From positions 1 through 12,359 of the forward strand of contig CAKMQH010000174.1 of assembly GCA_927911515.1 (NCBI GenBank): a stretch of DNA of 12,359 nt. Reading direction: 5' to 3'. Numbering within the stretch: position 1 is the first letter of the stretch; every line of letters begins with the position of its first letter. The notes under the pieces were generated by a model. That model was not told where the DNA came from. It did no database searches and saw only the letters and a program-made list of their open reading frames with translations. Shown here in pieces: positions 1 through 7,065 of this stretch. This stretch comes from an uncultured Neisseria sp. GTDB taxonomy: Bacteria > Pseudomonadota > Gammaproteobacteria > Burkholderiales > Neisseriaceae. A program made the translations under genes and the position numbers.

Positions 1-129
1 CATCTCTGTTGCCCCCAAGTGTGCTTGAATAAGCTGTGGTGTATCCGCACTGCGGAGCTTCTTATACCCTGCCCCTACTTGGGCTTCCCACTCATTGCGC
101 AAGGCTCTGTATAGGGTAACATTCCCCAT
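1..129 (-). CDS. Unidentified open reading frame, partial, runs off the left edge
   Basis: On the minus strand an open frame runs from an ATG at 129-127 to the window edge without a stop. The same frame is open back to a TGA at 165-163, so coding could begin slightly earlier or the frame could itself be a fragment. The residues look like ordinary protein (for example YMGNVTLYRALRNEWEA, then GYKKLRSADTPQLIQ). A GGAG lies only three bases before the ATG, which is close for a ribosome binding site. I do not recognise the family. A prophage or mobile-element gene is possible but is a guess. It meets the broken end of the NADAR fragment head to head, which hints at a rearrangement junction around 130-165. 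The open frame is short, so chance is not excluded. Confidence 0.3.
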   Translation of the reverse strand, partial: MGNVTLYRALRNEWEAQVGAGYKKLRSADTPQLIQAHLGATEM

Positions 130-161
130 ATACTCCGGAAAGTAATGATTGGAGAGGCCAA

Positions 162-482
162 ATCATCGCTTCTGCGCATCCCAAAAAGGCGAAGGATTTA
201 GGGCGGCAAGTCATCGGATTTAAAGACAACATTTGGAATGCCCACCGCTTCGATATCGTTTACAAGGGCAACTATGCCAAATTTAGCCAACACCCCGATT
301 TGAAACGCTTTCTTCTTGGCACAGGCAGCCGCATTCTAGTGGAAGCCAGTCCGGTAGATACAATCTGGGGAATCGGACTTGTCCAAGATGACCCACACGT
401 CCAAAATCCGCTGCAATGGCGGGGCTTAAACCTGCTTGGCTTTGCTTTAATGAAAGTACGGGACGAACTTCAGGTCGCCTGA
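162..482 (+). pseudogene. NADAR-family (YbiA/DUF1768) protein, C-terminal part only
   Basis: From about 162 the frame reads IIASAHPKKAKDLGRQV, then a stretch with HRFDIV and GNYAKFSQ, then LVEASPVDTIWGIG and NPLQWRGLNLLGFALM, ending at TGA 480-482. These are the conserved central and C-terminal blocks of NADAR proteins. Family knowledge: NADAR enzymes remove ADP-ribose from guanosine, and some act as antitoxins to DarT-type DNA ADP-ribosyltransferases; E. coli YbiA belongs here. Roughly the first third of the domain is missing. The frame is open only back to a TAA at 117-119, there is no ATG in it, and residues before about 162 no longer resemble the family. No other plus-strand frame upstream supplies the N-terminus. 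A TTG at 300 could start a 60-residue peptide, but the homology extends well upstream of it. I call this a truncated gene. No DarT partner is visible in the window. Confidence 0.72.
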
Positions 483-501
483 AACCTACTTTCAGACGAC
501 C
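473..501 (+). terminator. Uptake-sequence hairpin terminator after the NADAR fragment
   Basis: A degenerate uptake sequence (GGTCGCCTGAAA, 473-484) overlaps the stop codon and is followed after five bases by TTTCAGACGACC (490-501). The arms are inverted and differ at one position. Paired inverted uptake sequences just after a gene commonly act as transcription terminators in Neisseria. One arm carries a single substitution (C for T), so this stem is weaker than a perfect pair. Confidence 0.5.
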
Positions 502-508
502 CCATAAA

Positions 509-537
509 AAAACGCACCTTATTAAAAGGTGCGTTTT
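509..537. terminator. Bidirectional rho-independent terminator between NADAR fragment and ccoP
   Basis: The arms AACGCACCTT (511-520) and AAGGTGCGTT (526-535) pair perfectly around a five-base loop, and are flanked by A-runs on the left and T-runs on the right, so a T-tract follows the stem on either strand. It ends the ccoNOQP operon, 12 bases after the ccoP stop, and also serves the plus-strand fragment. Confidence 0.85.
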
Positions 538-549
538 AATTTCTACGAT

Positions 550-1911
550 TTAGAATTTAGCGCCGGATTGGTTGGCCATATAGTCAACCGCAGCTTTGAC
601 TTCGTCATCGCTCAGACTTGAGTTACCGCCTTTTGCCGGCATGGAGTTGAAGCCTTCGAGCGCGTGTTTGTGCAGGGTATCTTTACCTTGTTTGATACGC
701 GGAGCCCAGTCGTCATTTTTACCGACAACCGGAGCGCCCGGGATGGTACCGCCGTGGCACATTTTACAGTTGGCTTCAAAAACGGCTTTACCGTCCACTT
801 TGGCAGATGAAGCGTCTGCTTTTTCTGCAGGTTTGGCTTCAGAAGCAGCAGCAGGTGCTTTTGCATCAGTTGCTGAAGCAGCTTTTTCAGCTTGGGCCGG
901 AGCGGAAGCAGATGAAGCGGCAGCAGATGATGCGGCGGTAGAAGCAGGTGCCGGAGCAGGTTCAGCTTTTTTCACAGGTGCTTTACCGTCTTTGTTAGAC
1001 AGACCCCATACATACGCAGTCATGATGTGGAGCTTGTCTTTATCCAAGAAATGACCCCAAGCAGGCATCTGGCTGTGTCGACCGTTGGTGATGGTTTCGA
1101 TAATCGATTTTTGAGTACCGCCCCACAACCATACGTCGTCGGTCAGATTCGGGCCCAAGCCTTGAATACCTTGACCTTTATCGCCGTGACAAGTAAAGCA
1201 GTTTGCCGGAGGACCACTAAACAATGCTTTACCGCGGGCAGCGCGTTCTTCATCGTATTGGTCTTTAGGTTTGGACAAGGACATGACATAGTTTGCCACA
1301 TCTTTTACGCGTTCTTCACCCAGCGCAGGACCCCATGCAGCCATTTGTGCCGTACGGCCTTTTTCAATGGTCTCATGGATTTTCTCAGGTTCGCCGCCCC
1401 ACAACCAATCGTTGTCGGTCAAATTTGGGAAGCCTTTGGAACCTTTGGCATCAGAACCGTGACATTGGATACAGTAGGTATTGAAGAGGTTTTGACCGAT
1501 GGCGCGTGCTTCAGGATCTTTTGCCACTTGCTCAATCGGCATTTTGGCAAACTTGGCATAAACCTTGCCGTATTTCTCGCCGGCTTGAGCCATTTCTTTC
1601 TCGTATTGTCCCTTGCTGCTCCATTTCCACTGTCCTTTATAATCGCCCAAACCGGGATACATGACCAGATAGCCGATACCGAACAGCCAGACAAAAACAT
1701 ACAGCCAAAACCACCAGCGTGGCAACGGGTTATTGTATTCTTCGATACCGTCCCATTCATGGCCTGTCGTTTTGACTTCTTCGCCCTTTTTAGGACGCTT
1801 CACAACGTTTTGGGAAAGCAGCAGCCATGCCAAGCCGATAAAGCTGAGCACGACAATAACTGCAATGTATATATTCCAGAAATTGCTGGTAAATTGGGAT
1901 GTTGTGTTCAT
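550..1911 (-). CDS. ccoP: CcoP, cytochrome cbb3 oxidase subunit III, three-heme form
   Basis: CcoP is the membrane-anchored c-type cytochrome that passes electrons into the cbb3 terminal oxidase. The 453-residue protein has membrane segments at about 12-32 and 67-85, then periplasmic cytochrome domains. Three CXXCH heme sites are visible: C147-C150-H151, C238-C241-H242 and C382-C385-H386, with likely axial methionines M190, M282 and M424. Typical CcoP has two hemes and about 300 residues. Here a third cytochrome domain is joined by an Ala/Pro/Ser-rich linker at about 311-372. This layout matches the tri-heme CcoP of N. gonorrhoeae, where the extra domain delivers electrons to the periplasmic nitrite reductase AniA. 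In N. meningitidis the gene is truncated before that domain. GGAG lies eight bases before the ATG. It is the last gene of the operon. I see no frameshift. Confidence 0.96.
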   Translation of the reverse strand: MNTTSQFTSNFWNIYIAVIVVLSFIGLAWLLLSQNVVKRPKKGEEVKTTGHEWDGIEEYNNPLPRWWFWLYVFVWLFGIGYLVMYPGLGDYKGQWKWSSKGQYEKEMAQAGEKYGKVYAKFAKMPIEQVAKDPEARAIGQNLFNTYCIQCHGSDAKGSKGFPNLTDNDWLWGGEPEKIHETIEKGRTAQMAAWGPALGEERVKDVANYVMSLSKPKDQYDEERAARGKALFSGPPANCFTCHGDKGQGIQGLGPNLTDDVWLWGGTQKSIIETITNGRHSQMPAWGHFLDKDKLHIMTAYVWGLSNKDGKAPVKKAEPAPAPASTAASSAAASSASAPAQAEKAASATDAKAPAAASEAKPAEKADASSAKVDGKAVFEANCKMCHGGTIPGAPVVGKNDDWAPRIKQGKDTLHKHALEGFNSMPAKGGNSSLSDDEVKAAVDYMANQSGAKF

Positions 1912-1920
1912 TCTTTTGCT

Positions 1921-1932
1921 CCGTGATCACGG
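1921..1932. promoter_or_regulatory. 12-bp perfect palindrome overlapping the ccoP ribosome binding site
   Basis: CCGTGATCACGG is its own reverse complement. On the ccoP strand its last bases form the start of the GGAG that precedes the ccoP ATG, so a small CCGT/ACGG stem with a GATC loop could partly mask the ribosome binding site. It may also be chance or a short protein-binding site. No known Neisseria operator was recognised. Confidence 0.25.
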
Positions 1933-1956
1933 ACTAAACTGTTATCGCCCGTCTTT

Positions 1957-1966
1957 TTCAGACGAC
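1957..1966 (-). repeat. DNA uptake sequence core (10-mer) in the ccoQ tail
   Basis: The minus strand carries GTCGTCTGAA preceded by GA instead of AG, so only the 10-base core is conserved. In the restored ccoQ frame it encodes ESSE. Confidence 0.6.
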
Positions 1967-2002
1967 TCTTTATCATCATTGTCGAAAATACTGTTGGCAG
2001 CA

Positions 2003-2110
2003 TCATCGTAGTTCTTTTTTATTACGTCGATTAAAAACAATATAAAGGACTAAGATGAAGCTGATAAAAACCCAAACAGTGAAGAGCGAGCGAGCCCAGT
2101 TTGCGTCCAT
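2003..2110 (-). CDS. ccoQ: CcoQ, small cbb3 oxidase subunit, frameshifted tail
   Basis: As read, this encodes 35 residues: an N-terminal MDANWARSLF, one membrane helix at about 9-26, NRRNKK, then the off-pattern ELR and a TGA at 2005-2003. CcoQ/FixQ is a single-helix subunit that stabilises the cbb3 complex. Family members continue after the helix with a conserved motif of the type KKDFDEAAN. Exactly such a motif, NYDDAANSIF, is present here in the +1 frame. Removing one A from the A6 run (T6 at 2015-2020 on the plus strand) joins the two into a 55-residue protein that stops at TAA 1944-1942, still upstream of ccoP. So the intact gene is probably 2110-1942. The ATG lies ten bases after the ccoO stop, with AAGGT as ribosome binding site. 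Sequencing error or a slippage-prone run are both possible. The helix itself is unaffected. Confidence 0.82.
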   Translation of the reverse strand: MDANWARSLFTVWVFISFILVLYIVFNRRNKKELR

Positions 2111-2119
2111 GATGTTACC

Positions 2120-2725
2120 TTACGTTTTCAATGCCAAGCCTAAGCCTTGCAGGTATGCAATCACCGCATCCAGCTCTGATTTGTCTGCCAAAGCTTCAGG
2201 AGCTTTGGCAATCTCTTCATCGCTGTAAGGCGTACCGACTTTACGCAGGGCTTTCATATGCGCCACGGTTGCTTCGGCATCAACTTTGTTGCGGGCAAGC
2301 CATGGGAAAGCAGGCATATTGGACTCCGGCACAACGTCGCGCGGATTCAGCAGGTGGATGCGGTGCCATTCGTCGGAATAGCGGCCGCCCACACGAGCCA
2401 AGTCCGGACCGGTACGTTTGGAACCCCATTGGAACGGATGGTCATAAACAGACTCACCGGCAACAGAGTAGTGACCGTAACGTTCGGTTTCTGCACGGAA
2501 CGGACGAATCATTTGAGAGTGACAGTTGTAACAACCCTCGCGGATATAGATGTCGCGACCAGCCACTTGCAAAGCGTTATAAGGTTTCACACCTTCAATA
2601 GGCTGGGTTACAGCCTTGGAGAAGAACAGTGGCACGGCTTCAATCAACAGACCTACGCTGACTACAAGCAGGGTAAATACAATCAGGACGCCGACTTTTT
2701 CTTCAGCTAATTGTTGTAATTTCAT
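2120..2725 (-). CDS. ccoO: CcoO, cytochrome cbb3 oxidase subunit II, mono-heme
   Basis: CcoO is the mono-heme membrane cytochrome c of the cbb3 oxidase, lying between CcoP and the catalytic subunit CcoN. The 201-residue product has an N-terminal membrane segment at about 11-35, the heme site C65-Y-N-C68-H69 followed by SQMIRPF, a conserved RTGPDLARVGGRYSDEWH block, and NMPAFPWL with the axial M137. Length and motifs match the family (about 200 residues). It starts 23 bases after the ccoN stop and is followed after nine bases by ccoQ, so the genes are co-transcribed. An AGAAAAGG stretch upstream of the ATG serves as ribosome binding site. No defects are seen. Confidence 0.96.
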   Translation of the reverse strand: MKLQQLAEEKVGVLIVFTLLVVSVGLLIEAVPLFFSKAVTQPIEGVKPYNALQVAGRDIYIREGCYNCHSQMIRPFRAETERYGHYSVAGESVYDHPFQWGSKRTGPDLARVGGRYSDEWHRIHLLNPRDVVPESNMPAFPWLARNKVDAEATVAHMKALRKVGTPYSDEEIAKAPEALADKSELDAVIAYLQGLGLALKT

Positions 2726-2748
2726 TTTGGTAGCCTTTTCTTATGTTT

Positions 2749-4182
2749 TTAGTGGTGCTGGGTTTGAGACACCGCGGGAATCTCGGCATCAACCGCTTTG
2801 CCACTGATGGCCGTACGGTAAACGTTGTATGCCATGATACACATACCGCTCAGATACAGCAGGCCGCCGGTAAAACGAATCATGTAGTAAGGCATGGTGC
2901 GTTTAACTGACTCTACAAACGAATAAGTCAAAGTACCGTCAGCGTTCAGAGAACCCCACATCAGACCTTGCAATACCCCTGCAATCCACATGGAGGCGAT
3001 ATACAGAACCACGCCGATGGTCGCAATCCAGAAGTGTGCTTCTACCAATTTGGTGCTGTACATTTCATTTTTACCGAACAGACGCGGAATCATGTAGTAC
3101 ACAGAACCAATGGTCACAAAGCCTACCCAGCCCAAAGCGCCGGCATGAACGTGTGCGACAGTCCAGTCAGTATAGTGGCTCAAAGCGTTGACGGTTTTGA
3201 TAGACATCATCGGACCTTCAAAGGTGGACATACCGTAGAAGGACAGAGAAACGATCAAGAATTTCAAGATAGGGTCGGTACGCAGTTTGTCCCATGCGCC
3301 GGACAAGGTCATGATACCGTTGATCATACCGCCCCAAGAAGGTGCGAACAGAATCAAGGACAACACCATACCCAAGGACTGGGTCCAGTCAGGCAGAGCG
3401 GTATAGTGCAAGTGGTGAGAACCTGCCCACATATAGGTAAAAATCAAAGCCCAGAAGTGGACGACGGACAGGCGGTAAGAATAAACCGGACGACCTGCTT
3501 GTTTCGGTACGAAGTAGTACATCATGCCCAAGAAGCCTGCAGTCAGGAAGAAACCTACGGCATTGTGGCCATACCACCATTGAACCATAGCATCGATTGC
3601 GCCCGCATAAACCGGATAGGATTTCATGAAGCCCGCAGGAATGCTCAGGTTATTGACGATGTGCAACAGGGCAACGGCCAAAATGAAGCCGCCGTAGAAC
3701 CAGTTGGCAACGTAGATGTGTTTGATTTTACGTTTGGCAATCGTACCGAAGAATACGATGGCGTAAGCAATCCAAACCAAAGCGATCAGGATGTCGATAG
3801 GCCATTCCAATTCAGCATACTCTTTAGCTTGGGTATAACCCAAAGGCAGGCTGACGACTGCGCCAACGATAACCGCCTGCCAGCCCCAGAAGGTAAATGC
3901 CGGCAGCCAACCACCAAACAGGCGTGCATTACAGGTACGTTGAACAACGTAGTATGATGTACCCATCAGACCGCAACCGCCGAACGCAAAAATTACCGCG
4001 TTGGTGTGCAACGGACGCAGACGGCCGAAGTGGAACCAGGGGCCGACATCTGATAAATCGAGGGCGGGGGCAAACAATTGGGCGGCGACAATGACGCCGA
4101 CCAACATGCCCACAATACCCCAAACTACGGTCATGATGGCGAACTGGCGCACCACTTTGTAGTTATAAGTTTGTGTGTCCAT
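2749..4182 (-). CDS. ccoN: CcoN, catalytic subunit I of cytochrome cbb3 oxidase
   Basis: CcoN is the heme-copper subunit that reduces oxygen to water and pumps protons in the inner membrane. cbb3 is a high-affinity oxidase and the only type known in pathogenic Neisseria. About twelve hydrophobic helices are present. An upstream ATG at 4194-4192 is in frame, but GGAG sits six bases before the second ATG (4182-4180), so I choose the second, giving 477 residues. Numbering from the upstream ATG, expected metal ligands are all present: H63 and H350 for low-spin heme b, H210, H260 and H261 for CuB, H348 for heme b3, and Y254 as the candidate cross-linked tyrosine. These sit at a constant +3 offset from the P. 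stutzeri enzyme as I recall it. First gene of ccoNOQP. Confidence 0.96.
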   Translation of the reverse strand: MDTQTYNYKVVRQFAIMTVVWGIVGMLVGVIVAAQLFAPALDLSDVGPWFHFGRLRPLHTNAVIFAFGGCGLMGTSYYVVQRTCNARLFGGWLPAFTFWGWQAVIVGAVVSLPLGYTQAKEYAELEWPIDILIALVWIAYAIVFFGTIAKRKIKHIYVANWFYGGFILAVALLHIVNNLSIPAGFMKSYPVYAGAIDAMVQWWYGHNAVGFFLTAGFLGMMYYFVPKQAGRPVYSYRLSVVHFWALIFTYMWAGSHHLHYTALPDWTQSLGMVLSLILFAPSWGGMINGIMTLSGAWDKLRTDPILKFLIVSLSFYGMSTFEGPMMSIKTVNALSHYTDWTVAHVHAGALGWVGFVTIGSVYYMIPRLFGKNEMYSTKLVEAHFWIATIGVVLYIASMWIAGVLQGLMWGSLNADGTLTYSFVESVKRTMPYYMIRFTGGLLYLSGMCIMAYNVYRTAISGKAVDAEIPAVSQTQHH

Positions 4183-4194
4183 GAGAGTCTCCAT

Positions 4195-4510
4195 GAATTA
4201 TGGGAATAAAAATTTTTTATCTCACTTTGCCGTATGCATTTTGAAAAAACGCAATAAGGGCTAAGTTTAAATTTTTCTAAATTTAACATATAAGACAAGC
4301 CTAGCCAAGCGGAATTACATTTCACATCATATGGCCACACCATCGATTTTTTATATTTTTTACTTTATAATCATAATATTATTTTAAAACTCTCCCAATA
4401 GTACTACTTTATTTTTCAAGCCTCTCTTTTGAATGGGGCTTTATTGATATAAATTAAATTGCATAACCTGATCTCCATATTCATAAAATTTAACAAATGC
4501 ACCAATAGAC
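4195..4510. other. AT-rich divergent intergenic region between ccoN and the peptidase gene
   Basis: This stretch of just over 300 bases holds no convincing gene and is much more AT-rich than its surroundings. It must carry the ccoN promoter on minus and the peptidase promoter on plus. I see several A/T runs and an imperfect FNR-like dyad at 4444-4457, but no uptake sequence and no clear terminator. A TTGAAT at 4429-4434 could be a -35 box for the plus-strand gene, but no good -10 follows at proper spacing. Confidence 0.6.
4444..4457. promoter_or_regulatory. Possible FNR-type binding site (imperfect)
   Basis: TTGATATAAATTAA fits the FNR pattern TTGAT-N4-ATCAA with one mismatch. It lies about 55 bases before the peptidase gene and about 260 bases from the ccoN start. 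Oxygen-responsive control would make sense for a cbb3 operon, but the distance is long and such AT-rich matches arise by chance. Confidence 0.2.
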
Positions 4511-4951
4511 ATGATTAATTACAAAATCACACCCAACCCGCTCGCCCACGAGTGGCACATCCGCCTAATATTCCGACAAGAACATGATTTGGAAACAGAA
4601 ATCAGCCTTCCGAACTGGGTTCCCGGCAGCTATCTGATACGCGATTTTTCCCGCCACATTACGACCATCCGCGCCTTTTGCAACGGCGAATATACCCATC
4701 TGACCCAAGTCAAAAAAACCGATGGCACACTACCCCGCAGTCCGGCAAGTGGGAAATTTACTACACCGTTTACGCCTACGACCTGTCCGTCCGCGGCTCG
4801 TTTTTGACTGCCGAACGCGGGTTCTTTGACGGTGCATGCTTTTTTTTGCAGGTAAACGGACAAGAAAACAGCACACACCAAATCGAATTCCCCATCCTGC
4901 CAAAAACATGGCGGATTGCCACCACTCTGCCTCAAACCGACGTCCACAGCT

Positions 4952-4963
4952 TTCAGACGACCT
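4952..4963 (-). repeat. DNA uptake sequence, full 12-mer
   Basis: Exact AGGTCGTCTGAA on the minus strand, inside the M61 peptidase gene, where it encodes part of SFQTTS on the coding strand. Confidence 0.9.
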
Positions 4964-5525
4964 CCTACCACGACTTAATCGACCACCCTGTCGAACTGGG
5001 CAACATCGAATTTCTCGATTTTGAAGCCGGCGGCATCCCGCACCGCATCGCCTTAAGCGGCCACTATCCCGATTTCGACCGCAACCGTCTCGTGTCAGAC
5101 ATTCGCAAAATCTGCGAAACCGAACTGGCAATGTTCCCCTCCCCTGCCCCGTTCACGCATTACCTCTTTCTGCTCCACGTCGGCGACAACATCTACGGCG
5201 GACTTGAACACATCAGCAGCACCGCTCTGCTCGCCGACCGCCACAGCCTGCCACCGCACGGCATGTCCGAGGCCAACGACGCCTACACCCAACTGCTCGG
5301 ACTGTTCTCACACGAATACTTCCACGCTTGGAATGTCAAATCCATCAAACCCGCCGCCTTCGCCCCCTACGACCTTGACCGCGAAAACTACACCGAGCAG
5401 CTCTGGGCGTTTGAAGGCATCACCTCCTACTACGACGATCTCTTCCTCGCCCGAAGCCGCACCATCGCCCCCGAAGCCTACCTGCGCCTGCTCGCCCAAA
5501 GCATCACCCGCGTTCAGCAAACCAA

Positions 5526-5537
5526 AGGTCGTCTGAA
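5526..5537 (+). repeat. DNA uptake sequence, full 12-mer
   Basis: Exact AGGTCGTCTGAA inside the M61 peptidase gene; it encodes KGRLK. Confidence 0.9.
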
Positions 5538-5812
5538 ACAAAGCCTAGTCGAATCCAGCTTCACCGCTTGGAACAAATTCTACAAACAAGACGAAAACAG
5601 CCCCAACGCCATCGTCAGCTACTACCAAAAAGGCGCACTTGCCGCCCTCTGCCTCGACCTCGCCATCCGCAGCAAAAGCAACGGACGACACACCCTCGAC
5701 AGCGTCATGCAGCAACACTATCGCGATTGGCTGGCCACCCGACAAGGTATCCCCGAAAAACAATGGCAAGCCCGTTGCCAAGCGTTTACCGGCCTAGACC
5801 TCGAAGACTTTT

Positions 5813-5824
5813 TTCAGACGACCC
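5813..5824 (-). repeat. DNA uptake sequence, 11 of 12 bases
   Basis: GGGTCGTCTGAA on the minus strand; the 10-base core is intact and the first base differs. It lies within the peptidase gene. Confidence 0.7.
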
Positions 5825-6273
5825 TCTACACCACAACAGACCTGCCCCTTGCCGAACTCCTCGCCACCATAGGCATCGGGCTGCAATGGCAGGCACAACC
5901 GCGCGGGCACGGCGGCGCATTCCTGTCCGAACCGCCAACCGAAACGCCCGCCCCCGCATCCGACTTCGGCGCAAGGTTCAAACAAAACAGCGACCACGCC
6001 ACCCTGACCCACGTCTTCAACGGCGGCAGCGCAGAAAACGCCGCCCTCTGCCCGCAGGATAAATCATCGCCATCGACGGCTACGCCTGTACCGACCTTGC
6101 CGCACAGTGGGCGCAACTCCCCATCGGCACCACTGCCCGCATCCACTACTTCCGTACCGGCATCCTGTACGTCGCCGACATTACCGTCCAAGCCGCCGAA
6201 GCCGACACCGCCGTCCTCTACATCACCGACCGCGAATTATTTGAAAACTGGCTTTATAATGACAGAGCCTGAT

Positions 6274-6313
6274 TTTCAGACGACCTCAAATACCAGATTA
6301 AGGTCGTCTGAAA
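6274..6313 (+). terminator. Inverted uptake-sequence pair, probable terminator after the M61 gene
   Basis: Two exact 12-mers in opposite orientation (6275-6286 and 6301-6312) pair as a 13-base stem around a 14-base loop. The hairpin begins two bases after the restored peptidase stop, where a terminator is expected. That position supports 6270-6272 as the true end of the peptidase gene. There is no T-run after the stem, so termination may be partial and the next gene could still be co-transcribed. Confidence 0.7.
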
Positions 6314-6336
6314 CATCCACACCGAAAGAAACAACC

Positions 6337-7029
6337 GTGAAAAAACTCCTTATCGGCATCACCGCCCTGTTACTCAGTTTGCACGCCACAGCCGCCCCCC
6401 AATCAGATTCGGCATATAAAGTAGGAAAGGATATCGCCGTCTTCTACAAAAATCCCTCTGCCGAACGTGCTGCTTCTCTAATGGACCAGATTGTCAAAGC
6501 CGATCTCATGCGCGAAACCACCCTTGCATGGGGGACGCAAGTGCTACAAGAATATCCCCAAGGCAGCACCATTTGGTGTGACAACATCCGAACTTATCAA
6601 GGCGACGCCCTAACCTTTTCCGCCTACACCCTCATCCTGACAGGCACGTCTCAAGCCCAAACCTGTCTCGACAGCCTGACATTAAATACCGAGCTTAAAA
6701 ACAATCTCAAAGAAAACAAAAGCTTCTATCCGCTTCAAGAACCCATCATCTCCCCTGCATCACTGGATTTTCATTGGGTAACTTATTTTGCCACCGGCAA
6801 TCCGAAAGCGGTCGAGCGTATCGTTGACTACATCATCAAAGCCCAAACGGCTGCCGCCCAACGCCCCGACCATGTAGACCTCACCCTTGCTGCTGCCATT
6901 TGGTCGACCCGATCCAACATGGAACAAGATGCAGCCATTGACAGCATTGTCCGCAAATATATACAAAAACAGTCCGAAGCCAATAAAAAACGATTGGAAC
7001 AAGCCCTGTTAGCCCCTCAAGACGACTAA
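6337..7029 (+). CDS. Exported protein of unknown function
   Basis: I choose GTG 6337 because it opens directly on a classic signal peptide, MKKLLIGITALLLSLHATAA, with likely cleavage after residue 20. The precursor has 230 residues. There is no lipobox cysteine, so a soluble periplasmic protein is expected. The mature part is largely helical in character, with two cysteines (C81, C110) that could form a disulfide, and a charged, basic-then-acidic C-terminus (NKKRLEQALLAPQDD). I do not recognise a domain or catalytic motif. The ribosome binding site is weak (GAAAGAAA). It follows the peptidase hairpin and stands 36 bases before the DUF442 gene, with which it probably forms a short operon. Upstream frame continuity with the peptidase is an artefact of the frameshift there. 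Confidence 0.75.
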   Translation: MKKLLIGITALLLSLHATAAPQSDSAYKVGKDIAVFYKNPSAERAASLMDQIVKADLMRETTLAWGTQVLQEYPQGSTIWCDNIRTYQGDALTFSAYTLILTGTSQAQTCLDSLTLNTELKNNLKENKSFYPLQEPIISPASLDFHWVTYFATGNPKAVERIVDYIIKAQTAAAQRPDHVDLTLAAAIWSTRSNMEQDAAIDSIVRKYIQKQSEANKKRLEQALLAPQDD

Positions 7030-7065
7030 AATCAATCCATCTTCAAACGTAGAAAAGGAAAACCC

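Larger units (their letters stand above)
4511..6272 (+). pseudogene. M61 glycyl aminopeptidase-family metalloprotease with PDZ domain, two frameshifts
   Basis: The gene starts at ATG 4511 and should end at TGA 6270-6272, about 587 residues after repair. The N-terminal beta domain (LPNWVPGSYLIRDFSRH) is in one frame. At an A7 run (4712-4718) one A seems lost; with eight, the family-like VKKNRW joins SGKWEIYYTVYAYDLSVRG. The middle frame holds GGLEH (about 230-234), the zinc motif H268-EYF-H272-AW and a third ligand E302 in EGITSYYDD. A second A seems lost at GATAAATC (6058-6065); adding it restores DKIIAIDGYACTDLAAQW, the start of the C-terminal PDZ part, ending LFENWLYNDRA. Without repair, the middle frame runs into the next gene and gives a false 783-residue fusion. 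Substrates of M61 enzymes in Neisseria are not known to me. Either a decayed gene, a phase-variable one, or sequencing error. Confidence 0.88.

Noticed and set aside
1027..1926. Long plus-strand open frame opposite ccoP
   Set aside because: It is the complement of a well-conserved cytochrome gene; no independent start signal or family resemblance.
2968..3957. 329-codon plus-strand open frame opposite ccoN
   Set aside because: Shadow of ccoN; its Gln/His/Asn-rich product has no recognisable motif.
4678..7029. A single 783-residue protein joining peptidase and exported protein
   Set aside because: It arises from the second frameshift; the PDZ domain continues in another frame, and a signal peptide begins internally at 6337.
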